DNA from: Flavobacterium arcticum
Lineage (GTDB): Bacteria; Bacteroidota; Bacteroidia; Flavobacteriales; Flavobacteriaceae
Length of the DNA: 64,000 bases
Direction: 5' to 3'
Assembly (NCBI RefSeq): GCF_003344925.1
Contig: NZ_CP031188.1
Location: forward strand, 866,501-930,500
Of the stretch, positions 34,595 to 43,108 are shown piece after piece (positions within the stretch are counted from its first letter, which is position 1; each line of letters starts with the position of its first letter). A program made the position numbers and the translations under genes. The notes below the pieces were generated by a model. That model was not told the origin of the DNA, searched no databases, and saw only the letters and a program-made list of their open reading frames with translations.

Positions 34595-34933
34595 ATGGCA
34601 AAAAAATATTTTTATATAACACTATTATTCGTTTCTCTTTTTAGTCTTGGCGCTAATGCCCAAGAAAATAAAGGGAATTCTACTATGAGTAGTAGTCAAG
34701 CCATAGAAGGACTTAATATATACCCTAATCCTGTAAATACTGACAGAATATATATTACTTCGAAAAATATGCTGAGTAAAGAAATTCAGATATATGATGT
34801 ATTAGGGAAAAAGATACTCCAAACTGTAGTTAATGGCAAAGAACTTGGCATTTCGTCGCTTACTCCTGGGGTGTACATTATAAAGATAAAAGAAGGCGAA
34901 GCTACTTCTACAAAGAAATTGATTATTAAATAG
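34595..34933 (+). CDS. Minimal T9SS cargo: signal peptide plus type A sorting domain only
   Basis: A 112-residue protein. A signal peptide ends after about 23 residues (LGANAQ), a short Ser/Asn-rich linker follows, and from about residue 39 to the end is a T9SS type A sorting domain (LNIYPNPVNTDRIYI ... YDVLGKK ... GVYIIKIKEG). There is no room for a functional passenger domain. It may be the remnant of a larger cargo, or a small cell-surface/secreted product. It lies between the lipoprotein and two longer T9SS-sorted proteins, and its sorting domain is related to theirs. ATG at 34595; no perfect -7 box seen. Confidence 0.8.
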   Translation: MAKKYFYITLLFVSLFSLGANAQENKGNSTMSSSQAIEGLNIYPNPVNTDRIYITSKNMLSKEIQIYDVLGKKILQTVVNGKELGISSLTPGVYIIKIKEGEATSTKKLIIK

Positions 34934-35008
34934 TTACACCACACACCACTTTCCCTTAAAACTATCATAATTTTATGATTTTTTTTCAATTAGAATAGTA
35001 TTTGTTAT

Positions 35009-35016
35009 TATATTTG
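35009..35016 (+). promoter_or_regulatory. Candidate -7 box (TATATTTG) for the 35.0 kb T9SS protein
   Basis: Exact TAnnTTTG, 29 bp before the ATG at 35046. No 11 bp TAAC repeats at the expected distance, unlike the two upstream promoters. Confidence 0.5.
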
Positions 35017-35045
35017 TTATACATAATAACTAAAACACTACGAAT

Positions 35046-35918
35046 ATGAAAAAAATTTACTCTTTATCTTTATTAATGGCGGTAAGTCTATCTTTCGCTC
35101 AAACACCTATAATCACGGGTGTCATGGATGGCCCTTGCACTGGTGGTCACCCAAAAGCAGTCGAAATTTATGCTAACGGCACTGTAGATTTTGCTAACTA
35201 TTCTTTAGAAAACCAAAGTAACGCTAACACAACATGGGGCAACACTTTAAACCTTGCTTCTTTTGGTACTGTAACAGATGATTTCATCTATATCGTAAGT
35301 GCTGATACTAATACATCTTTCTCAAGTGAGTTTGCCGATGTACCTTCATCTCATATTTTCTATACAAGTACAGAAAATGGAGAGCCAGCTCCTGTAAGTA
35401 TAAATGGTGATGACAGGGTAAGAATTATTGATGTAGGAATGACTGTAATAGATCAATATGGAGAAGAAGGAGTGGATGGTAGTGAAACTACATGGGAGTA
35501 CTTGGATTCATGGGCGAGAAGAGTAGACGGTACTGGTCCTAACGGCGGAACATTTAATGCTGACAACTGGACTTATGGTGGTGTAGACGCATTAGACGGA
35601 CTGGGCCTATGTAATGCTGAAGCAGCATTATCTACAATAGTACCCTTCGGACAATACAATGCAACAGCATCAGTACAACAAAATAGTATTTCAACACTTA
35701 AAATGTTCCCTAACCCACTATCAGGAAGCATTCTTAACATAACATCTAATGCTAATGCTACAAAAGTAGTTGCTATATATGATGTATTAGGCAAGCAAGT
35801 AGTAAATACAGTAACCAAAAACGGAACTATAAATGTTTCAGGTTTAACCTCTGGCGTTTATATTGTTAAAATTACCGAAGAAGGTAAAACAGCTACAAGA
35901 AAACTTGTTGTTAAATAA
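35046..35918 (+). CDS. T9SS-sorted secreted protein with lamin-tail-like domain (copy 1)
   Basis: A 290-residue protein: signal peptide to about residue 18 (SLSFAQ), a beta-sandwich resembling lamin-tail (LTD) domains (PKAVEIYANGTVDFANYSLENQS, then DFIYIVSAD), and a C-terminal T9SS type A sorting domain (LKMFPNPLSGSILNI ... GKTATRKLVV). It is paralogous to the next gene: the last 70 or so residues are nearly identical and the N-terminal domain clearly related. LTD domains often accompany secreted nucleases and phosphatases, but here no enzyme domain is present. Ends with a terminator, so each copy has its own transcript. Confidence 0.83.
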   Translation: MKKIYSLSLLMAVSLSFAQTPIITGVMDGPCTGGHPKAVEIYANGTVDFANYSLENQSNANTTWGNTLNLASFGTVTDDFIYIVSADTNTSFSSEFADVPSSHIFYTSTENGEPAPVSINGDDRVRIIDVGMTVIDQYGEEGVDGSETTWEYLDSWARRVDGTGPNGGTFNADNWTYGGVDALDGLGLCNAEAALSTIVPFGQYNATASVQQNSISTLKMFPNPLSGSILNITSNANATKVVAIYDVLGKQVVNTVTKNGTINVSGLTSGVYIVKITEEGKTATRKLVVK

Positions 35919-35936
35919 CCTTACATCAAGAAAAAC

Positions 35937-35967
35937 AAAAAAGCACCTAAAATTAGGTGCTTTTTTT
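35937..35967 (+). terminator. Terminator of the first lamin-tail-like gene
   Basis: Stem AAAGCACCTA/TAGGTGCTTT around an AAAT loop (35950-35953), then a T-run. Confidence 0.88.
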
Positions 35968-36010
35968 GTTAAATAACAATTTCGAAACATTAGATATCTA
36001 ACCTTTTCAA

Positions 36011-36018
36011 TACATTTG
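36011..36018 (+). promoter_or_regulatory. -7 box (TACATTTG) of the second lamin-tail-like gene
   Basis: Exact TAnnTTTG, 28 bp before the ATG at 36047. No clear -33 TTG. Confidence 0.5.
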
Positions 36019-36046
36019 CACCGAATTATAACAAATCATATTGAAA

Positions 36047-36985
36047 ATGAAAAAATTTTACTTTTTATCACTAGCACTTTTATCTGCTGCTGCATTCGGA
36101 CAGAGTGTAGTTATTACCAAAGTTATAGATGGCACATTACCTCATGATGGATGCGCTGGAACGGAAGGTACTTACAGTCCTAAAATTGTTGAACTTTATG
36201 TATCAGGAACAGTTGATTTTGCAACTAATGACTATAGAGTACAAACAGAAGCAAATGGTGCCGCAAACGAAGATGCAATTAATTGGAGTGATGGATTATT
36301 TTTAAGCTCACTTAATCAAATTACTGATTCATTTGTTTATTTAGTTAATATTCCAGAAGACTTTGATACAGGCGAACCATATTATGAAAATACACTTCCA
36401 GTTTTTACTGAAATGTATCCAGACCTTACAAATGTAATATTCAATACTTATGCCCCTAACATGAATGGTAATGATGCTCTTAGAATCGCTACTTATGATG
36501 GAGACAATTTAATAAGTGTTATTGATCAATTTGGAAGCCCACTTGATATTGCTGATGGTAGTGACTATACTGCTGCATGGTCTTACCAAGACAGTTATGT
36601 AACTAGAAATAACAGTGTTGCAGCTAACGGTGGTAACTTTGACGCTTCTACTTTTACTTACGGAGGTAATAATGCTCTAGACGGTGTTACTTGTTCTGAG
36701 TTTGTAACTGCAGTAGCTTTAGAATCTTTTTTATCTACTAAAACATTTGATACTATCTCTGGTCTTAAAATGTTCCCTAACCCAGTTTCAGGAAACATTC
36801 TTAACATAACATCTAATGCTAACGCTGCTAAAACAGTTGGTATATTTGATGTACTAGGAAAACAAGTAGTAAACACTGTAACTGCAAACGGAACTGTAAA
36901 TGTTTCTGCACTTACTGCTGGTGTTTATATCGTAAAAATTACAGAAGAAGGTAAAACTGCTACAAGAAAACTTGTAGTTAGATAA
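36047..36985 (+). CDS. T9SS-sorted secreted protein with lamin-tail-like domain (copy 2)
   Basis: A 312-residue paralogue of the preceding gene. A signal peptide ends near residue 18 (AAFGQ), then an LTD-like domain (SPKIVELYVSGTVDFATNDY ... DSFVYLVNIPED) with an insertion relative to copy 1, then a T9SS type A sorting domain (LKMFPNPVSGNILNI ... TATRKLVVR). ATG at 36047 is preferred to the in-frame TTG at 36041, which would add two residues. The pair looks like a tandem duplication followed by divergence of the N-terminal part; the sorting domain stayed almost unchanged. No enzyme motif seen. Confidence 0.83.
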   Translation: MKKFYFLSLALLSAAAFGQSVVITKVIDGTLPHDGCAGTEGTYSPKIVELYVSGTVDFATNDYRVQTEANGAANEDAINWSDGLFLSSLNQITDSFVYLVNIPEDFDTGEPYYENTLPVFTEMYPDLTNVIFNTYAPNMNGNDALRIATYDGDNLISVIDQFGSPLDIADGSDYTAAWSYQDSYVTRNNSVAANGGNFDASTFTYGGNNALDGVTCSEFVTAVALESFLSTKTFDTISGLKMFPNPVSGNILNITSNANAAKTVGIFDVLGKQVVNTVTANGTVNVSALTAGVYIVKITEEGKTATRKLVVR

Positions 36986-37006
36986 TTACTTTTTTGCAAT
37001 ATTATC

Positions 37007-37033
37007 AAAAGCACCGCTATATGCGGTGCTTTT
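37007..37033 (+). terminator. Terminator of the second lamin-tail-like gene
   Basis: Eleven-pair stem AAAAGCACCGC/GCGGTGCTTTT, five-base loop, T-run. It rules out the upstream frame of the next gene as translated. Confidence 0.9.
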
Positions 37034-37065
37034 TTATTTTATACCTTTACAGCAAAATAATTGCT

Positions 37066-38046
37066 TTGATTACTGCATCAGATATATTTAATATTGCCTC
37101 AAAAAAAGAGTTTGAAAAAATCACACTAAAGGTGTTCCGCCAACAGTATGATAGTAATATTATATATCAGAAATTTTGTGCCTTATTAAAAAAGGACAAG
37201 CAGAACGTAAAAACCGTTAAAGACATCCCGTTTTTGCCCATACAGTTCTTTAAAACCCATAAAATAGTTAGTAGTCAAGAACCTATACAAGTAACCTTTA
37301 CTAGTAGCGGCACTACGGGCATGGTTACCAGCAACCACCATGTAATTGACCTTAGTCACTACGAACAAAGCTTTCGGCAAGCGTTTTCTCAATTTTATGG
37401 TAATATTGAAGATTATACTATAATAGCACTCCTCCCTTCTTATTTAGAGCGCGAGGGCTCATCGCTAATCTATATGGTTAACGATTTGATAGAAGGCTCT
37501 AATAACCCTGATAGTGGTTTCTATCTGCATAACTACGCTGAGCTTATCAACAAACTTACACAACTTGACAAGTCAGGTGAAAATGTATTGTTAATAGGTG
37601 TTACCTATGCCCTACTCGACTTAATTGAAATGCAACAATTTCAATTAAAAAACACTATTATAATGGAAACAGGCGGCATGAAAGGTAAACGTCGTGAAAT
37701 GATACGCGAAGAACTACACGAAATACTATGCACAGGTTTTGGTGTAAACGAAATCCATTCAGAGTATGGTATGACTGAGCTTTTATCGCAAGCCTACTCC
37801 TTAGGCAACGGTGTTTTTGAATGCCCTCCTTGGATGGATATACTCATAAGAGATACCGAAGATGCACTTAACTATGTAGGTTATAATAAAACAGGCGGTA
37901 TTAATGTTATCGACCTTGCTAACATAAACTCTTGCTCGTTTATAGCTACACAAGATTTAGGTAAAAAATACAGTAATCAGTCCTTTGAGGTTTTAGGACG
38001 ATTTGATAATTCAGATATTCGCGGTTGCAACCTCATGGTATTATAA
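37066..38046 (+). CDS. LuxE-like acyl-adenylating enzyme (acyl-protein synthetase family)
   Basis: About 326 residues. The ANL-type phosphate-binding motif TFTSSGTTG (residues 77-85) and the SEYGMTELLSQAYS segment near 235 match the LuxE/acyl-protein synthetase family, which activates a fatty acid with ATP and forms an acyl-enzyme. No luxC, luxD or luciferase gene is near. In Bacteroidota such stand-alone genes are common with unknown acceptors. The likely start is TTG at 37066 (ITASDIFNIASKKEF follows); the frame extends upstream, but through a terminator. Followed by a bidirectional terminator shared with tyrS. Confidence 0.82.
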   Translation: MITASDIFNIASKKEFEKITLKVFRQQYDSNIIYQKFCALLKKDKQNVKTVKDIPFLPIQFFKTHKIVSSQEPIQVTFTSSGTTGMVTSNHHVIDLSHYEQSFRQAFSQFYGNIEDYTIIALLPSYLEREGSSLIYMVNDLIEGSNNPDSGFYLHNYAELINKLTQLDKSGENVLLIGVTYALLDLIEMQQFQLKNTIIMETGGMKGKRREMIREELHEILCTGFGVNEIHSEYGMTELLSQAYSLGNGVFECPPWMDILIRDTEDALNYVGYNKTGGINVIDLANINSCSFIATQDLGKKYSNQSFEVLGRFDNSDIRGCNLMVL

Positions 38047-38052
38047 AAAATA

Positions 38053-38076
38053 AAAAAGCGGCTTACGCCGCTTTTT
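38053..38076. terminator. Bidirectional terminator between LuxE-like gene and tyrS
   Basis: Ten-pair stem AAAAAGCGGC/GCCGCTTTTT, loop TTAC, A/T runs on both sides between convergent genes. Confidence 0.92.
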
Positions 38077-38077
38077 A

Positions 38078-39376
38078 CTATTTTATTCTCAGTATGTAAT
38101 AGTTCTTTTTCCCTTTTTGTAATAATACAAACTGGTCATTTATTAAATCTTCTTTAGTAATAGTGTAGTCCTCTTTTACTTTAGCTCTATTTACAGAAAT
38201 TGAATTTTCTTTCAATGCGCGTCTTGCTTCTCCATTACTAGATAAAAACTCAGATTTTGCAACAAAGGCATCAATTATAGCCAAACCTTCTTCTATATCT
38301 GTCATTGCAACTTCTGCCTGTGGGACACCATCAAATACTTCTAAGAAAGTAGCACTATCTAATGCTTTTAAATCATCTGCATCAGATTTTCCAAACAATA
38401 CATTAGAGGCTTTTATTGCTTTTTCTAATTCTTGTTCCGAATGCACAAATATTGTTACTTGTTCTGCTAATTTTTTTTGTAGTAGTCGTAAATGAGGTGC
38501 CTCTTTATGCTCCATTACTAATTGTTCTATTTCTTCCTTTGGTAAAAAAGTAAATATCTTAATATACTTTTCGGCATCAACATCGGTAGTATTAATCCAA
38601 AACTGGTAAAATTTATACACTGATGTTTTATCGGCATCTAGCCATATATTACCTCCTTCTGATTTCCCAAATTTAGAACCATCAGCTTTCGTAATAAGCG
38701 GACACGTCATAGCATATGCTTTTGCACCCTCATCATTCATTCTACGCACCAACTCTGTACCCGTGGTAATATTACCCCACTGGTCGCTACCGCCAAGCTG
38801 TAGCATACAGTTATGATGTTTATACAAATGGTAAAAATCATAACCTTGTATAAGTTGGTAGGTAAACTCGGTAAAAGACATTCCTGATCCAGCTTCGCCT
38901 GTAAGACGTTTTTTAACCGAATCTTTAGCCATCATATAGTTTACAGTAATACGCTTACCCACATCGCGAGCAAAATCGATAAAAGAAAACTCTTTCATCC
39001 AGTCATAATTATTTACTAACATAGGTGCATTTGCATCAGTAGAGTCAAAATCCAAAAAGCGTGAAAGCACACCTTTTATACCCGCTACGTTTTTCTCAAG
39101 TGCAGCCTCATCTAGCAAATTTCTTTCATCCGATTTACCCGATGGATCACCTATCATACCTGTAGCACCACCCACAAGGGCAATGGGTTTATGACCACAT
39201 TTTTGCAAATGAACCAAAATGATAATAGGCACAAGGCTACCAATATGCAATGAATCAGAAGTTGGGTCGAAGCCAATATAGGCAGTCGTCATTTCTTTAT
39301 TTAATTGCTCTTCAGTTCCTGGCATAATGTCGTGCACCATACCTCTCCATTGTAATTCTTCTACAAAATTTTTCAT
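38078..39376 (-). CDS. tyrS: Tyrosine--tRNA ligase
   Basis: A 432-residue class I synthetase, which charges tRNA-Tyr. The HIGH motif is H44-I-G-S ([10 protein letters not shown]); the KMSKS motif is KFGKS in [11 protein letters not shown] near residue 230. The tyrosine-binding YQLIQGYDF and GGSDQWGNI segments are present, and the C-terminal 70 residues are an S4-like RNA-binding domain ([18 protein letters not shown]). ATG at 39376. A promoter with TTG-N21-TATTTTTG lies upstream (39397-39428). Confidence 0.97.
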   Translation of the reverse strand: MKNFVEELQWRGMVHDIMPGTEEQLNKEMTTAYIGFDPTSDSLHIGSLVPIIILVHLQKCGHKPIALVGGATGMIGDPSGKSDERNLLDEAALEKNVAGIKGVLSRFLDFDSTDANAPMLVNNYDWMKEFSFIDFARDVGKRITVNYMMAKDSVKKRLTGEAGSGMSFTEFTYQLIQGYDFYHLYKHHNCMLQLGGSDQWGNITTGTELVRRMNDEGAKAYAMTCPLITKADGSKFGKSEGGNIWLDADKTSVYKFYQFWINTTDVDAEKYIKIFTFLPKEEIEQLVMEHKEAPHLRLLQKKLAEQVTIFVHSEQELEKAIKASNVLFGKSDADDLKALDSATFLEVFDGVPQAEVAMTDIEEGLAIIDAFVAKSEFLSSNGEARRALKENSISVNRAKVKEDYTITKEDLINDQFVLLQKGKKNYYILRIK

Positions 39377-39396
39377 GCTTATTGTTTATTGAGCCA

Positions 39397-39428
39397 CAAA
39401 AATACAAACTTGCATTAACATGAGTCAA
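39397..39428 (-). promoter_or_regulatory. Promoter of tyrS
   Basis: On minus, TTG at 39428-39426, 21 bp spacer, TATTTTTG at 39404-39397; the leader would be only about 15 nt. Confidence 0.6.
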
Positions 39429-39466
39429 AAAAAGTAAACATCTGCTAATATTTATTCTGTAAAAAG

Positions 39467-39474
39467 TATTTTTG
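39467..39474 (+). promoter_or_regulatory. -7 box (TATTTTTG) abutting the start codon of the SDR gene
   Basis: Exact TAnnTTTG whose last base is only 4 bp before the ATG at 39479, so the transcript would be leaderless or nearly so. No -33 TTG seen. Confidence 0.45.
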
Positions 39475-39478
39475 TAGT

Positions 39479-40483
39479 ATGATATTAGTAACTGGCGGAA
39501 CAGGTTTAGTAGGTGCACACCTACTGCTACAATTAGCAGAAGGCAAAAAAGCGGTACGTGCACTGTATCGCACTGAAGTTAGCAAAATAAAAACCAAGAA
39601 GCTTTTTGAACACTATAACAAAAGCAACCTGTTTACAACTATAGAATGGGTAGAGGGTGATATAACCGATATTCCGTCGCTTGAAACTGCTTTTGCAAAT
39701 GTTACTCATGTTTATCATTGTGCTGCCTATATATCTTTTGACCCTAATGACGAGGAGCTATTACGAAAAGTGAATATAGAGGGTACTGCCAATGTAGTGA
39801 ACTGCGCGTTAGCGTATGGTGTACGGAAGTTGTGCCACGTTAGCTCTATTGCCGCACTAGGCAATCCTAGAGAGAATGAAACAACTATTACCGAAGAAAC
39901 AGAATGGAACCCTGAAGTAAAACATAGCGATTATGCCATAAGCAAACATGGCGCAGAAATGGAAGTATGGCGGGCTTGGCAAGAAGGGCTTGATATGGTA
40001 GTTGTAAACCCTGGTCTTATATTTGGTTATGGGTTTTGGGCACAGGGTAGCGGTAAGATATTTAAAACAGTAAACAATGGTCAGTACTTTTATACCAAAG
40101 GAAGCTGTGGTGTTATAGCTGTAGAAGATGTTACAACGATTATGATAGAGCTTATGGCTAGTGAAGTATCTGGCGAAAGATATACTCTTGTAGCAGAGCA
40201 GCTATCATATAAAGAAATGTTATTTAGTATTGCAGATGGGTTAAATAAAAAACGTCCTAGTATATATGCTACTCCTTTTTTAACATCGGTAGCTTGGCGT
40301 TTAGACTGGCTATTATCAAAACTACTACAAAGAAAAAGAGTAATGACCAGAGATATGGCAACCGCTACTCACAATGATGAAAATTATGACAACAGCAAAA
40401 TTAAAGCATTACTAGATTATAATTTCACTAACGTTAAAGAGTACTTGAAACAAATAGCAAGTGCCGCAGAACATTTACAGTAA
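39479..40483 (+). CDS. NAD-dependent epimerase/dehydratase (extended SDR)
   Basis: A 334-residue extended short-chain dehydrogenase/reductase. The NAD(P) motif TGGTGLVG is at residues 5-12 and the catalytic Y-x3-K is in SDYAISKHGAE, with HVSSIAALG giving the catalytic Ser. The substrate is unknown; the family contains nucleotide-sugar epimerases, dihydroflavonol-reductase-like and hydroxysteroid-dehydrogenase-like enzymes, and this sequence resembles the dihydroflavonol 4-reductase branch. The ATG lies only 4 bp after a -7 box, and the short N-terminus before the first beta strand argues that this is the true start. Ends 4 bp from the convergent DUF4296 gene. Confidence 0.85.
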   Translation: MILVTGGTGLVGAHLLLQLAEGKKAVRALYRTEVSKIKTKKLFEHYNKSNLFTTIEWVEGDITDIPSLETAFANVTHVYHCAAYISFDPNDEELLRKVNIEGTANVVNCALAYGVRKLCHVSSIAALGNPRENETTITEETEWNPEVKHSDYAISKHGAEMEVWRAWQEGLDMVVVNPGLIFGYGFWAQGSGKIFKTVNNGQYFYTKGSCGVIAVEDVTTIMIELMASEVSGERYTLVAEQLSYKEMLFSIADGLNKKRPSIYATPFLTSVAWRLDWLLSKLLQRKRVMTRDMATATHNDENYDNSKIKALLDYNFTNVKEYLKQIASAAEHLQ

Positions 40484-40487
40484 ATAT

Positions 40488-40925
40488 TTACTTGTCTTTC
40501 TTTTCCTCATTCATTTTAAGCCTTTTTGAGGCAATACTATCTAATATTTTGTTTTTACCTTTTTTAATAGTGTCCTTTTTAGTTTCCACCTCTTCTTCTT
40601 TAAAAGGTTCTTGTTGTTTTTTCACACTATCGCTCACTTTGTTATGAATACGCTCATACACATCTAATTGTGATGCATAATACGTGTGGTTTTGAGCAAA
40701 AATAGTACTATCTATATCATACTTATTATAAACATATTCTGCAACATCTACGTGATTCTCTCTTAACACCTGTGGTTTAAAAGACCTTATGGATTGCAAC
40801 ATGGTAATATCATACAACACATTAACCATCTCTTCTTCGCTGAGTAGTTTTTCAGGTTCTTTAGGGGCATTATCATTACACCCCAAAACCAAAAATGCTA
40901 ATAGTATAAGTGCTGCTCTCTTCAT
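40488..40925 (-). CDS. DUF4296 domain-containing lipoprotein
   Basis: A 145-residue protein with a lipoprotein signal peptide ending LVLGC (C16) and a DUF4296 domain (SEEEMVNVLYDITMLQSIR ... YYASQLDVYERI), found in Bacteroidota. The C-terminal third is highly charged and Lys-rich. Function unknown. It starts 3 bp after the dihydroorotase stop, so it is last in a polyprenol-phosphate mannosyltransferase-dihydroorotase-DUF4296 operon, a common gene order in flavobacteria as far as I recall. Ends 4 bp before the convergent SDR gene with no terminator between. Confidence 0.85.
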   Translation of the reverse strand: MKRAALILLAFLVLGCNDNAPKEPEKLLSEEEMVNVLYDITMLQSIRSFKPQVLRENHVDVAEYVYNKYDIDSTIFAQNHTYYASQLDVYERIHNKVSDSVKKQQEPFKEEEVETKKDTIKKGKNKILDSIASKRLKMNEEKKDK

Positions 40926-40928
40926 AAT

Positions 40929-42272
40929 TTATGACCTATTAAAAAGTAAACGTTCGCCGCAATGAATATCTTTTACTTTAAAGTTATTGTAAACTAGCTG
41001 TCCGTTTACAAAGGTATGGGTTATTCTCGATTTAAAATTAGTCCCCTCAAAAGGCGACCACCCACATTTATATAAAATATTTTCTTTTTTCACATTCCAA
41101 GGCAACCCTGGGTTTATCAACACCAAATCGGCATAGTACCCCTCTTTGATAAAACCACGCTTCTCAATTTTAAATATTTTTGCAGGGTTATGTGCCATTT
41201 TCTCTACAATACGCTCTACAGATATTTTATTTTGATGGTATGCTTCAAATAGTGCTACAACAGCGTGCTGTACTAATGGTCCGCCCGAAGGAGCACTTGT
41301 ATAAGGGTTCTTCTTCTCATCAAGTGTATGCGGAGCATGGTCAGTTGCAATAACATCTATCCTGTCATCTAGTAGAGCCTTCCATAGTGCATCTCTATCG
41401 GCTTCCGTTTTAACAGCAGGGTTCCATTTTATTAATGAACCTTTATTTTCATAATCAGCATCAGTAAACCAAAGATGGTGTATACATACTTCGGCAGTAA
41501 TTTTCTTTTCTTCTAACGGAATTTTGTTCGTAAACAATTCTGTTTCTTTAGCTGTAGATACATGAAAAACATGTAATCTTGCTCCTGTTTTTTTAGCTAG
41601 TGCAATGGCTCTTGATGACGATATATAGCACGCCTCAGCACTACGTATTAACGGATGATATTTCATAGGGATATCATCGCCATACTCTTCTTTATATTTT
41701 TCCAAATTATGTCTCACGGTAGCTTCGTCCTCACAATGCGCCGCAATAAGCATAGATGTACTCGAAAATATTTTCTCAAGTACTGCTTCATCGTCTACAA
41801 GCATATTCCCTGTAGATGAGCCTAAGAACAACTTGATTCCTGCTACATTTTTAGGATTTGTTTTGAGCACCTCTTCTAAGTTATCATTTGTGCCTCCCAT
41901 CATAAACGAATAGTTAGCATAAGAAACCTCGGCTGCTCTTTTATACTTATCTTCTAGCAAATCCTGAGTTACAGCATTGGGCACTGTATTTGGTTGCTCT
42001 ATAAAAGAGGTTATACCACCAGCTACCGCAGCACGCGATTCGGTTTCTATATTACCTTTATGGGTAAGCCCTGGTTCACGAAAATGTACTTGGTCATCTA
42101 TCATGCCAGGTATAAGGTAGCTCCCCTCGGCATCAATAATTTTAACATCAGATGTTTTTGGGCTTATGCTATCGCCAATTTCTTTGATATACTTATCCTC
42201 AATTAAAAGATCACCCTCAAAAATGGTTCCTTCATTTACAATCTTGGCATTCTTTATTAAAATCCTGTTCAT
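40929..42272 (-). CDS. pyrC: Dihydroorotase
   Basis: A 447-residue amidohydrolase of the pyrimidine pathway (carbamoyl-aspartate to dihydroorotate). Visible are the N-terminal metal region PGMIDDQVHFREPGLTHKG, the substrate-region FIEQPNT, metal His in IAAHCED and LHVFHVSTAKE, and the ATDHAPHTLDEK active-site Asp loop. The usual HxH is Q61-V-H63 here, so one zinc-binding His is Gln, a change I believe is common in the Bacteroidota branch. ATG at 42272, 8 bp after the mannosyltransferase gene, with DUF4296 lipoprotein downstream. Confidence 0.92.
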   Translation of the reverse strand: MNRILIKNAKIVNEGTIFEGDLLIEDKYIKEIGDSISPKTSDVKIIDAEGSYLIPGMIDDQVHFREPGLTHKGNIETESRAAVAGGITSFIEQPNTVPNAVTQDLLEDKYKRAAEVSYANYSFMMGGTNDNLEEVLKTNPKNVAGIKLFLGSSTGNMLVDDEAVLEKIFSSTSMLIAAHCEDEATVRHNLEKYKEEYGDDIPMKYHPLIRSAEACYISSSRAIALAKKTGARLHVFHVSTAKETELFTNKIPLEEKKITAEVCIHHLWFTDADYENKGSLIKWNPAVKTEADRDALWKALLDDRIDVIATDHAPHTLDEKKNPYTSAPSGGPLVQHAVVALFEAYHQNKISVERIVEKMAHNPAKIFKIEKRGFIKEGYYADLVLINPGLPWNVKKENILYKCGWSPFEGTNFKSRITHTFVNGQLVYNNFKVKDIHCGERLLFNRS

Positions 42273-42280
42273 AGTGATAT

Positions 42281-43003
42281 CTATAGCTTATTTAGCATTT
42301 TTTTTATTCTGAGTGCAATAACGCCGAATATCGCTTCTTTTATTATAGCGTTACTCATTTTTGATTCGCCTTTTGTACGATCGGTAAATATTATGGGTAC
42401 TTCTACTATTACAAAACCATTAGCAAAGGCACGGTATTTCATTTCTATTTGAAAAGCATAACCCACAAATTTTATTTTGTTGAGGTTTATTCTTTCTAGT
42501 ACTTTTCGTTTGTAGCAAATAAAACCTGCTGTAGCATCGTGTATTTGCATACCTGTAATCATTTTCACATATACTGATGCATAATAGGAAAGCAACACAC
42601 GGCTAAGCGGCCAGTTTACCACATTTACACCTGTACTATAACGCGATCCTATAGCCATGTCAGCTCCGGCAACACATGCTTTATATAAACGCTCAAGATC
42701 GGCAGGGTTATGAGAAAAATCGGCATCCATTTCAAAAATATAATCATACTTGTTGTTCATAGCCCATTTAAAGCCATGTACATAAGCTGTACCTAAACCC
42801 GATTTACCTGCCCTAACCTCTAGATGCAACCTACCAGAAAATTCTTTTTGCAGTTCTATTACCTTACCTGCTGTACCATCGGGAGAGTTATCATCTACTA
42901 CCAATACATCAAATTGCGTATCTAGTGCAAATACTGCCCTAAGTATGGTGTCAATATTTTCAATTTCGTTATACGTAGGAATTATAACAATGCCATCGCT
43001 CAT
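42281..43003 (-). CDS. Polyprenol monophosphomannose synthase-like glycosyltransferase (GT2)
   Basis: A 240-residue GT-A glycosyltransferase: IIPTYNEIENI at the start, VVDDNSPDGT, the metal-binding DxD in FEMDADFSHNP, and a C-terminal VPIIFTDRTKGESKMS motif. All match the dolichyl/polyprenol-phosphate mannose synthase branch without extra membrane segments. It transfers a sugar from a GDP- or UDP-sugar to a polyprenol phosphate for cell-surface glycan or protein glycosylation; the sugar is not certain. ATG at 43003, first gene of the three-gene operon. Confidence 0.88.
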   Translation of the reverse strand: MSDGIVIIPTYNEIENIDTILRAVFALDTQFDVLVVDDNSPDGTAGKVIELQKEFSGRLHLEVRAGKSGLGTAYVHGFKWAMNNKYDYIFEMDADFSHNPADLERLYKACVAGADMAIGSRYSTGVNVVNWPLSRVLLSYYASVYVKMITGMQIHDATAGFICYKRKVLERINLNKIKFVGYAFQIEMKYRAFANGFVIVEVPIIFTDRTKGESKMSNAIIKEAIFGVIALRIKKMLNKL

Positions 43004-43108
43004 TAGTAACTGTAAATTTTAGTGCAAAAATAATGTATTTCTAACGTGAGTACCTCAATTAAATTATAATAAAATTTTTAACTGTAAAAATTAGTAATTT
43101 TACACCCT

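Noticed and set aside
36994-37065. N-terminal extension of the LuxE-like protein
   Set aside because: The extra 24 codons run through a strong terminator hairpin and have no similarity to the family.
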